A DNA stretch of 64,000 bases, from positions 558,001 to 622,000 of the forward strand of contig NZ_CP042425.1 in the NCBI RefSeq assembly GCF_008254045.1. The letters run 5' to 3'. This document shows, in pieces, positions 27,146 through 35,287 of the stretch. A program made the position numbers and the translations under genes. Position 1 is the first letter of the stretch; every line of letters starts with the position of its first letter. The notes below the pieces were generated by a model, which saw nothing but the letters and a program-made list of their open reading frames with translations, made no database searches and had not been told where the DNA came from. Origin of the DNA: Limnoglobus roseus (GTDB taxonomy: Bacteria > Planctomycetota > Planctomycetia > Gemmatales > Gemmataceae).

Positions 27146-27600
27146 GGTGCCATCTCAGGGGGGAAAATAATCGGGGGCAACTCGACGCCCGTCACGTTAA
27201 AGAATCGCGTCTGGCCGGGGCACGAGTGGAACGGAATCGCCACCGGCCGGGCCAGGCGAAAGCCGAACGTCGCCCCCGGTCGGAACCACGCCGGGGCGTT
27301 CCGGTGCAGAAGTTGATCCGCTTCGAATTCGGCCGCCCGACGGTACTCCAGACAGTCTATGAGTTCCACCAGCCCGATCACACCGCCCGAGATCGCGCAG
27401 ATCGGCCGGAGGGCTGGCGTCACCCAGCGTTCCACCTCCGGCCGCTCGTCACGAATCTTCGCAGCGTGAATCAACAACGGACCGCGGTGGGTCGTGAGCC
27501 AACTCCTGACTTCTATTCGTTTCACTCCGGCAATAATTAGACCCGCCCACGGCTGGCGGACGGAGAGCGCAGACAGGGTTGGTGGCAACGGCGGGGGCAT
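27142..27600 (-). CDS. ASCH-domain protein
   Basis: 152-residue protein with an ASCH (PUA-related, RNA-binding beta-barrel) domain. The diagnostic start LSALSVRQPWAGLIIAGVKR is followed by EVRSW and RGPLLIHAAK, which match ASCH strands 1-3. These proteins are thought to bind RNA or modified nucleotides and act in translation or as coactivators; some cleave N4-acetylcytidine. First gene of a two-gene operon; the downstream mfnB start overlaps its stop by four bases. Confidence 0.85.
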   Translation of the reverse strand: MPPPLPPTLSALSVRQPWAGLIIAGVKRIEVRSWLTTHRGPLLIHAAKIRDERPEVERWVTPALRPICAISGGVIGLVELIDCLEYRRAAEFEADQLLHRNAPAWFRPGATFGFRLARPVAIPFHSCPGQTRFFNVTGVELPPIIFPPEMAP

Positions 27601-27689
27601 TCCGACGCCCTAAGTTTCAGATTCGGTCAAAAGTTCGGCGGTGTTCGGGAACTGATTCGATTTTATGGAATGAGATGAAGCTCGCGATT

Positions 27690-27718
27690 TTGCCAAAGCC
27701 TCGATGTTAAGCTAAGTG
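27690..27718 (+). promoter_or_regulatory. possible promoter of the kinase-tubulin operon
   Basis: TTGCCA (27690-27695) and TAAGTG (27713-27718) are separated by 17 bases in an A/T-rich stretch about 65 bases before the first kinase-tubulin gene. The -35 match is good, the -10 match poor. This is the only promoter-like pair I can see in the 183-base gap. Confidence 0.25.
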
Positions 27719-27783
27719 ATAGTAGTTGTTTCCCCCGCCCGCCGTTCGGGTCGGCCTATTTCATTCAGGATCGAGCCGTCACG

Positions 27784-30700
27784 ATGCCGGTTCCCTTAAC
27801 CCAAAATCACGAACCCCTGCCGGGGTACAAGCTCATCGATCGGTTGGGTCGGGGCGGCTTCGGCGAGGTTTGGCGGGTCGAAGCGCCCGGCGGGTTGCAC
27901 AAGGCGATGAAATTCGTCTTCGGCGACCTGAACGACCTCGAAGACGACAACATTCGCGCCGCTGAACAGGAACTCAAAGCGTTGGAGCGGGTGAAGAACA
28001 TCCGCCACCCGTACATCCTGTCGCTGGAACAGTGGAAGATCGTCAACGGGCAGCTCATCATCGTGATGGAGTTGGCCGAGCGGAATATGTGGGACCGCTT
28101 CAAGGAGTGCCGCGGCCTCGGCATGCCGGGGATTCCGCGGGAAGAACTCATCAGCTACCTGTTGGAAGCGGCCGAAGCCCTGGACTTGATGAACAGCAAG
28201 TACCAGCTCCAGCACCTCGACGTGAAGCCGCAGAACCTGTTCCTGATGTACAACCACGTCAAGGTCGCGGACTTCGGCTTGGCGAAGGCGTTCGAGGGCG
28301 GCCGGGGGACCGTGACCGGGGGCGTGACGCCGGTCTACGCCGGGCCGGAAACCTTCGAGGGGAAGGTCAGCCGGTACACCGACCAGTACAGCCTCGCGAT
28401 CGTCTTCCAGGAGTTGCTCACCGGCACGCGGCCGTTCAACGGCAGCAACACGAAGCAACTCGTGATGCAGCACCTCAATGGCACGCCGGACCTGGAAAGC
28501 CTGCCGCCCGCGGACCGGCCGATCATCGGCAAGTCACTCGCCAAGTTGCCCGAAGACCGCTGGCCGACCTGCATGGACTTGGTCCGCGCGCTGAAGGCCG
28601 CGAACGCCGGCGGCGGGTCGTCCATTTCGACCGCGGCGACCCATCCGAACGAGCCTCAATCTGTCCAGACCCCCGCGGGGACGGCGGGCGACTCGGCCCG
28701 GGCGGTGCCCGATCCCAACCGCCCACCGACGAAGCCGAATTCAGCCGAGCGGACCGCACAGAAGACACCGTCGGGCGTAACGCACAACCCGGCGACCCGT
28801 TCGCAGATGGGAGTGAATCCCGGCCCCGGTGCGAACGTCAACACGCCGTGGCCACTGCTCACACCGAAGTTGGTGACGCCACAAGCGGCGAACAGCGCCG
28901 GCGGGAGCAGCCTCACCCTCAAACCGACCACGACCCAACTCCGCCCGCTGATAGTGCAGACGGCCAAGATGAGCGACCTCGGGCTGGCAACCGAAGAGCG
29001 TTCCGGCGACGGCGCGCTGGTGCCGGCGCTGATCGTCTGCGTCGGTCACACGGGTTTGGTCGCGATGCGGACACTCAAGCAAATCCTCCGCGAGCGGTTC
29101 GGCCCAGACCCTCTGCCGCACGTCCGCTTCCTGTACATCGACACCGACCCGGAGGCGGCCGCTCTGGCGGGCGATCTGAACCTCGGCGAGCCGGTCCCCG
29201 CAAACGAAATCTTCGTCGCCCGGCTGAACCGCCCGACGCACTACCTGCAACGCGACGGGCTGCCGTCCGTCGAGCAGTGGATGCCCGCCGGATCGCTGTA
29301 CAAACTACCCCGGAACCCCGGCCCGGCCAACGGCGTGCGGGCCTTCGGGCGGCTCGCCCTCGTCGACCACTACCGTGGCATCACCCAGCGGATTCGCCAG
29401 GAAGTGGAAGCGTTCGTCACCGACAGTCTCATCAACACGGCCGTCGCGCGGACGGACCTCGGGCTGCGGTCGAACCGTGCGCGGGCCTACGTGATCGCGG
29501 GCACCGCGGGCGGGACCGGCAGCGGCATGTTCCTCGACCTCGCGTACCTCATCAAGAACGAGTTCCGCCAGATCGGCTACGCGAAGCCGGAAACCGTCGG
29601 CGTGCTCCTCGTGCCGGCGGCCGATAAGACCACCGCGAAGGGTGCCGCCCTCGGCAACACTTACGCGGCCCTGCAAGAGTTGCAGTACTTCCACGGCGGG
29701 CGGCACCGCTACCAGGCGCGGTTCAGCCCCGGCGAACCGCCGATCGCGGACGCCGACGGGCCGTTCACCCGCTGCAACCTGATTCAGCTTCCCAAGCGGA
29801 ACGACCCCGCCGAGATGGCGGTCACGGCCGGCCTCGTGGCCCGCACCGTCTTCCTCGAGCTGTTCACCGCCACCGGCCGCGTGATGGATTCCATCCGCAC
29901 CGAGGCGTTCGCCCTTAACAAGAGCGGCGTGCCGGTCGTGCAGACCACCGGCCTCTACCGCCTCAGTTGGCCCCGCCACGAACTCGTGACCGTCGCGACC
30001 CGGCGGTTGGGCCAGCGGCTGATCCAGCGGTGGACCGCGAAGGAAGCGTCGCACCTCCGGGAACCGATCCAGAACTGGCTCGACGAACAATGGCGGCTGC
30101 GGAACCTCGACGTGGAAGTGGTGGTCGAAGAGTTCAACAAGGCGGTCCGCGACGCCCTGCGGGAAGAGCCGGATCGCGTCTTCGAGGCGTTCATCTCGCC
30201 GCTGCGGCAGCGGACGCCGGGGGGGCCGCGGCTCGACACCGAAGCGGCCTACGAGGTGATCGAGCAGTTGTTCGAAGTCGTCGGCACGCCGGACGCGGAC
30301 GGTGAGAAGCCGTCGTCCCTCCAGCGGGTGCTCGACGAGCGGCACAAGAAGGTGGTGGCCGAAGTCGAGGGCCACCTCTCGGCGATGGCCGTGGCGTTCA
30401 TCGAGCAACCGCAATACCGGCTCTCGGGGGCCGAAGAAGTCCTCAACCAGATCCTCGCCCGCCTCAAGCGGATCATCTCCGGGTTGGAGGGGGTCCGGGC
30501 GCAGATGCGAACCGACGTGTACGACACGTACGGCCGCCTCGCGAACGTGATGAACGGCCTCGACACCGGCCGCACGCTGGGCGTGATCGGCCCCCGCAAG
30601 GCCGCGGTGACGGGCGAGCTGCTCGACCTGATGGAGCACTACCCGAACAAGCGGCTGAAGCTGCACGTCCTCGACACAACGCTGTCGATCTACCGCCGCC

Positions 30701-31446
30701 TGTTAGCCTCGACGCCGGAGTTCGTCCGCGAGATCGCGCTCTGCCGCCAGCGGTTGACCGAGATCATGGCCCTGATCGCGCCGCCCGGCGAAGCGGCGAA
30801 AGTGTTCCCGACCGGCCCGGGGCGGATGATCCTCCCGCACGGCGTGGAAGGCCTGGACGGGGCAGCCGACTTGTTTCTGGGGGCGCTGCCGCCGCAGGAC
30901 ATCGTCGACCTCGACGCCCGGCTCCAGAAGGAAATCGAAACGCGGTACCGGAGCCTCGTCGGCGTGTGCGTGAAGCCGCAAAACACGCCGAGCTTCCTGA
31001 CCCTCCTCGCGACGATGGCCCGAGAGTTCCTCGACGAGCGCCTGGAGAAGTCCGACCCCGCAGCGGTCTTCTTCCGCTACCGTGCCGAGACGGCCCCGAA
31101 CACGCCGAAGATGCTCGTGAACTCCTTCGAGGAGTCGGCCCCGGACCTGACGAGCATTTCCGGCAAACCGCAGATGGAGGCGACCATCCTGGCCGTCCCG
31201 CTCGGCCCCGACGGCGACCGATTCCGCCAGACGGTGGAATCGCTGCTGCCCGGCATCGGCTTCATCCCGGCACCGCTGCCGGACGACATCGTCTTCGTGC
31301 GCGAGTACCCACTGTTGCCCCTGGCCGAACTGCCGCAACTGGCCGCGTACGGCCGCGAGGCGTACCAGCAGCAACTCGCCACTGAAATTAACCCGCACAC
31401 GCGCACGGACCTTCCCTGGTCGCCCCAGGAAAGTGTCCCGACGTAG
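27784..31446 (+). CDS. Ser/Thr-kinase-like / tubulin-like fusion protein A
   Basis: 1220-residue two-part protein. The kinase-like domain spans 15-275, with G-loop LGRGGFGEVW (21-30), Lys43, HLD at 144-146 where most kinases have HRD, catalytic Lys148/Asn151, DFG at 163-165 and GPE (187-189) for APE. A Pro/Thr-rich linker covers about 276-410. The tubulin-like region begins ALIVCVGHTGLVAMRTLKQ (about 415), continues YIDTDPEAA (about 451) and has the nucleotide-loop motif GGTGSG at 576-581. The large C-terminal part (about 700-1220) is helical, ending with REYPLLPLAELPQL. No membrane segment or signal peptide, so it is cytoplasmic. It resembles bacterial Tubulin_2/FtsZ-like proteins; polymer formation and GTP use are inferred. 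Confidence 0.88.
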   Translation: MPVPLTQNHEPLPGYKLIDRLGRGGFGEVWRVEAPGGLHKAMKFVFGDLNDLEDDNIRAAEQELKALERVKNIRHPYILSLEQWKIVNGQLIIVMELAERNMWDRFKECRGLGMPGIPREELISYLLEAAEALDLMNSKYQLQHLDVKPQNLFLMYNHVKVADFGLAKAFEGGRGTVTGGVTPVYAGPETFEGKVSRYTDQYSLAIVFQELLTGTRPFNGSNTKQLVMQHLNGTPDLESLPPADRPIIGKSLAKLPEDRWPTCMDLVRALKAANAGGGSSISTAATHPNEPQSVQTPAGTAGDSARAVPDPNRPPTKPNSAERTAQKTPSGVTHNPATRSQMGVNPGPGANVNTPWPLLTPKLVTPQAANSAGGSSLTLKPTTTQLRPLIVQTAKMSDLGLATEERSGDGALVPALIVCVGHTGLVAMRTLKQILRERFGPDPLPHVRFLYIDTDPEAAALAGDLNLGEPVPANEIFVARLNRPTHYLQRDGLPSVEQWMPAGSLYKLPRNPGPANGVRAFGRLALVDHYRGITQRIRQEVEAFVTDSLINTAVARTDLGLRSNRARAYVIAGTAGGTGSGMFLDLAYLIKNEFRQIGYAKPETVGVLLVPAADKTTAKGAALGNTYAALQELQYFHGGRHRYQARFSPGEPPIADADGPFTRCNLIQLPKRNDPAEMAVTAGLVARTVFLELFTATGRVMDSIRTEAFALNKSGVPVVQTTGLYRLSWPRHELVTVATRRLGQRLIQRWTAKEASHLREPIQNWLDEQWRLRNLDVEVVVEEFNKAVRDALREEPDRVFEAFISPLRQRTPGGPRLDTEAAYEVIEQLFEVVGTPDADGEKPSSLQRVLDERHKKVVAEVEGHLSAMAVAFIEQPQYRLSGAEEVLNQILARLKRIISGLEGVRAQMRTDVYDTYGRLANVMNGLDTGRTLGVIGPRKAAVTGELLDLMEHYPNKRLKLHVLDTTLSIYRRLLASTPEFVREIALCRQRLTEIMALIAPPGEAAKVFPTGPGRMILPHGVEGLDGAADLFLGALPPQDIVDLDARLQKEIETRYRSLVGVCVKPQNTPSFLTLLATMAREFLDERLEKSDPAAVFFRYRAETAPNTPKMLVNSFEESAPDLTSISGKPQMEATILAVPLGPDGDRFRQTVESLLPGIGFIPAPLPDDIVFVREYPLLPLAELPQLAAYGREAYQQQLATEINPHTRTDLPWSPQESVPT

Positions 31447-31568
31447 TGACGGGGCCCGCAGGCCGAGGCCCGCGGCTCCGTCGAACTGCGAACCGCACGA
31501 ACACCCGGATTCACCCCCGAACCACCGCCCTTCGCCGGGCCGCCGGTTCTGCTTCTGTAGAGATCGCC

Positions 31569-34500
31569 ATGGCCGTCCACTTCGAAGCCAACGCCGAACC
31601 CATCCCCGGCTACCGGATGCTCGACCGCCTCGGCAGCGGCGGCTTCGGCGAGGTCTGGAAGTGCATCGCCCCCGGCGGCATCTACAAGGCCATCAAGATC
31701 ATCCACGGCGACCTCCGCAGCAAGGACAACGACCTCGTCCGCTACGCGGAGCAAGAGTTGAAGTCGATGGAGCGGGTCAAGCAGGTCCGCCACCCGTATC
31801 TGTTGGCCCTCGACCGCTACGACATTGTTGAAGGCCGACTGCTGATCGTGATGGAACTCGCCGACTGCAACCTGTGGGACCGCTTCCGGGTCTACCGCCA
31901 GAAGGGGCTGATCGGCATCCCGCGCGACGAACTGATGGTCTACATGCAGGAGGCCGCGGAAGTCCTCGACCTGATGAACGGCGAGCACGGCCTGCTGCAC
32001 CTGGACGTGAAGCCGCAGAACATCTTCCTCCAGTGGAACCACGTCAAGGTCGGCGACTTCGGCCAGGTGAAGGACTTGCAGGGGTTGGCCGCCCAAGTCA
32101 CCGGCGGCATCACGCCGGTGTACGCCGCCCCCGAGACGTTCGACGGCATCGTCACCCGCGCGTGCGACCAGTACAGCCTCGCGTGCGTCTATCAAGAGTT
32201 GCTCACCGGCAACCGGCCGTTCGACGGCACGAGCATGAACCAACTGCTCATGCAGCATCTCGCGGCCCCGCCGAACCTGAACCCCTCGCCGGAGGCCGAC
32301 CGCCCGGCCCTGCGGCGAGCCCTGGCGAAGAAGTCGGAAGAGCGGTTTGCGACGTGCATGGATTTCGTGCGGGCACTGCGGGCCGGCGTCACCACGCCCC
32401 CGCCGACGAGCATCGTCCTCTCCGCGGCCGACCGGCCGTCCGTCGCCGCCCCGCTGCTCGGCAGTTCCGAGCGGTCGGACGCGGTGAGTTGGGACGCCAC
32501 CTCGGTCGGGTCTTCGCTCGCGATGCCGGTCGACCTCGTGAGCATCAAGACCGACACGCCGCTGCCAGCCGGCACGCCCGATGCTGACCCGCCGCGGCTC
32601 GCGCCGCCCGAGCTAACGGGCGACGGGTCACTCCAACCGACGCTGCTCATCGGCATCGGGGCGAGCGGTCGGCAGGTGTTGCAGCGGTTCCGGGCCGACA
32701 TTGCCGACCACTACGGCAACCCGGACGCCATCGCGGCCATCCGCACGCTGTACCTCGACACCGACCCGCAGGCCGCCGAACTGGGTGGCCACGACAAGCC
32801 GTGGGAGCGGCTGGCGGCACTCCCGGCCGAGCAGATTTTCCCCACGCGGCTCAACCGGCCGACGCACTACATGAAGCCGCGCCTGTCCGGCCACGCGATC
32901 ACCGAGGGGTGGTTCGACACGCAACTGCTGAACAAGCTCCCCCGGACGCCGGTCACGATGGGCTACCGGCCGTTCGGCCGGCTGGCGTTCTTCGACCACT
33001 TCCGCTCGCTGAGCCAGAAGATCACCTACGACCTGGAAGCGATCCTCGACCCGGACGCGCTGACGGCCTCGCTCGAACACACCGGCCTGGAACTCCGCAC
33101 GAACCGGCCGCGGGTGTACGTGGTGGCGGCCCTCGCCGGCGGGACCGGCGGCATGTTCCTCGACGTGGCCTACACCGTCCGCCACCGGCTGAAGAAGATG
33201 GGCTACGCGAAGCCCGACGTGGTCGGCCTGTTCTTCGTCCCGCCGGACGGCCCCACGGAATCGGTGCCACCGCTGGTCCGGGCGAACGTCTGCGCGGCCC
33301 TGACGGAACTGAACCACTACAGCCGCCCGGGCACCATCTTCCAGGCGTTTTACGACGAGCGGTCCGGCGGGGTCCGCGACGCGGACGCCCCCTTCACGGC
33401 GACGTACATCCTTCCCGCCCCGCTGGAGACGGTCAACACGCCGGCGGGGACGAACTCGAGTGCCGTGGCGACCTCCAAGATGGCTCGCCGCACCAGTTCG
33501 GACATTAAAGCGCTCTCCTCCTCCCGCGTCATGCCGAAGCCGGCCACGACGACGCTCGCGAACGACCCGATCGCCACGGCCGTCGCCCGCGTCCGGTACG
33601 ACCTGTTCACGCCCGTCGGCCGGATGGCTGACGCGGCCCGGCCCCGCTCGCTGTCGGCCCTCGGCATCACGGTGCGGACGTTCGGCCGGTCGCGGTTCTC
33701 GTGGCCGCGCGGCGCGATCGTGGACCGCACCGCCCGCGTGCTGACCGGCGTGCTGCTCACGCACTGGGTGTCGCCCGACATCACCCGCGCCCGCCACCTG
33801 ATCCCGGCGTGGGTGTCGGAGAAGATGAACGCGGCCGGCCTGTCGAAGGACGCGGTGCAGACCGCCCTGCACAAGGCGGCGGCGGCGATCTTCCAGGAGC
33901 CGATCCCGACCGTCATCGCGAAGATCGTAGACCCGGTCACGCCGAAGGGTTGGATGGCCCGCACGCCGGACGTGAACAAGGTCATCGGCGTCCTCGACCA
34001 ACTCGGCAAGGCGATCGGCCACCCGACCGGCCAGAAGTTGCCGACCGCCCTGGAAGAAGCCCTCCGGTCGGCCGCGAACGACGTGGCCGCCACCGGCGGC
34101 ATCATGCTGACGACGGCCGTCCACGAGATGATCGACGACCCCCGGTTCCGCCTGGCGAGCGCGGAGGAGGCGATTCAGCAAATCCTCACGTACCTGCAAG
34201 TCTGCCGGGCCGAGTGCGACGCCGAAGCCGACCGGTTGGACCGCGCCGCCCGGGCCGGGTACGACCCACTGATGGCCTACGTCCACCCGCAGTCCGGCGC
34301 GAAGAAGCCGTCCGCCAACGACATCGCCGAGGCGTTCCGCAGCTTCCCCGGCTCGCAGTTCCAGGCCGGCGTCGCCCGCCGGACCGCGAAGCTGTTCGAA
34401 CACCTGAAGTTGACGTTCGCAGAACTGCGTCTGCAAATCTCGGCCAGCCGGCAGCGAATCGAGGTGGTGCAGAAGCTGATCGTCACCGACCTGGAGCAAC

Positions 34501-35138
34501 CGTCGCCGGTTGTCGACGCCTCGTACCTGATGCCGCCGGGCTGCCCGACGATCGAGGACGCCGCCCAGCGGTACCTGCAAGTGCTGACCGACGACGACCT
34601 ACAGGAAATCGAACGGCTCGTTCAGATCGGCATCGAGGAGCACTTCGGCGGCCTCTATCAGGCGAGCGTGAACTCGACACTCAAGCCGGAGATGATCCTG
34701 GACCTCGTCCGCGCGCGGGCCCGGCTGCACCTGAACTCCCGGTTGGGCGAGGTGGACCTGGCGGGGATGTTCAAGGCGAAGTGGGGCGGCAAGCCGGAGG
34801 CGGCGCAGGCCGTCGGCGACGCCTACCGCACGGCGAAGCCGACGCTCGTGGGGAACGGCCCGTGGGTGAACCACGCGGTCACGGTGCTGGGCACGCCCGC
34901 CGCCGCCGCCGGCGAGCACCTCCGCCAATTGGCCGACCACGCCTTCCCGTCCGAAGACAAGACGCTGTTCGCCGACACGCCCGACGAGATGACCGTCTAC
35001 CGCGAATACCCCGACGTGCCGTTGGCGGTCCTGCCGCAGTTCGGCCCAGCCTGGGAGGCGGCGTATTCGAGCTTCTCGGAAGCGTCACCGCACGCCCGCA
35101 CGGACGTGACGCAGTGGATCGGCGTGGACGCCGAGTAG
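31569..35138 (+). CDS. Ser/Thr-kinase-like / tubulin-like fusion protein B
   Basis: 1189-residue paralogue of the preceding gene, 122 bases downstream on the same strand. The first 220 residues align to protein A without a gap: G-loop LGSGGFGEVW (21-30), Lys43, HLD 144-146, DFG 163-165, APE 187-189. The linker (about 275-355) is shorter. The tubulin-like part starts TLLIGIGASGRQVLQRF and keeps LYLDTDPQAAEL, but its nucleotide loop reads AGGTGGMF (GGTGG at 524-528), one residue shorter than GGTGSG in protein A. The ATG at 31569 matches protein A's start; ATG-less upstream residues (from 31446) are not conserved. Probably acts with protein A. Confidence 0.88.
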   Translation: MAVHFEANAEPIPGYRMLDRLGSGGFGEVWKCIAPGGIYKAIKIIHGDLRSKDNDLVRYAEQELKSMERVKQVRHPYLLALDRYDIVEGRLLIVMELADCNLWDRFRVYRQKGLIGIPRDELMVYMQEAAEVLDLMNGEHGLLHLDVKPQNIFLQWNHVKVGDFGQVKDLQGLAAQVTGGITPVYAAPETFDGIVTRACDQYSLACVYQELLTGNRPFDGTSMNQLLMQHLAAPPNLNPSPEADRPALRRALAKKSEERFATCMDFVRALRAGVTTPPPTSIVLSAADRPSVAAPLLGSSERSDAVSWDATSVGSSLAMPVDLVSIKTDTPLPAGTPDADPPRLAPPELTGDGSLQPTLLIGIGASGRQVLQRFRADIADHYGNPDAIAAIRTLYLDTDPQAAELGGHDKPWERLAALPAEQIFPTRLNRPTHYMKPRLSGHAITEGWFDTQLLNKLPRTPVTMGYRPFGRLAFFDHFRSLSQKITYDLEAILDPDALTASLEHTGLELRTNRPRVYVVAALAGGTGGMFLDVAYTVRHRLKKMGYAKPDVVGLFFVPPDGPTESVPPLVRANVCAALTELNHYSRPGTIFQAFYDERSGGVRDADAPFTATYILPAPLETVNTPAGTNSSAVATSKMARRTSSDIKALSSSRVMPKPATTTLANDPIATAVARVRYDLFTPVGRMADAARPRSLSALGITVRTFGRSRFSWPRGAIVDRTARVLTGVLLTHWVSPDITRARHLIPAWVSEKMNAAGLSKDAVQTALHKAAAAIFQEPIPTVIAKIVDPVTPKGWMARTPDVNKVIGVLDQLGKAIGHPTGQKLPTALEEALRSAANDVAATGGIMLTTAVHEMIDDPRFRLASAEEAIQQILTYLQVCRAECDAEADRLDRAARAGYDPLMAYVHPQSGAKKPSANDIAEAFRSFPGSQFQAGVARRTAKLFEHLKLTFAELRLQISASRQRIEVVQKLIVTDLEQPSPVVDASYLMPPGCPTIEDAAQRYLQVLTDDDLQEIERLVQIGIEEHFGGLYQASVNSTLKPEMILDLVRARARLHLNSRLGEVDLAGMFKAKWGGKPEAAQAVGDAYRTAKPTLVGNGPWVNHAVTVLGTPAAAAGEHLRQLADHAFPSEDKTLFADTPDEMTVYREYPDVPLAVLPQFGPAWEAAYSSFSEASPHARTDVTQWIGVDAE

Positions 35139-35240
35139 TGACGAGCGGCGAGTTGCGAATGGCGAAAATAGGCCAGACAAGGCAGTAGGCTCGCTGCGAA
35201 TTGGCGTACGCTGTCGCTCCGGGAACGCTTGGGAAACAAA

Positions 35241-35268
35241 AAAGCCCGCGGATCACTCCGCGGGCTTT
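35241..35268. terminator. bidirectional rho-independent terminator
   Basis: 12-bp perfect arms AAAGCCCGCGGA (35241-35252) and TCCGCGGGCTTT (35257-35268) with a TCAC loop, T-rich on both strands. It ends the kinase-tubulin operon and the convergent giant surface-protein gene. Confidence 0.9.
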
Positions 35269-35287
35269 CGCATTCCCGTTTACTGCG

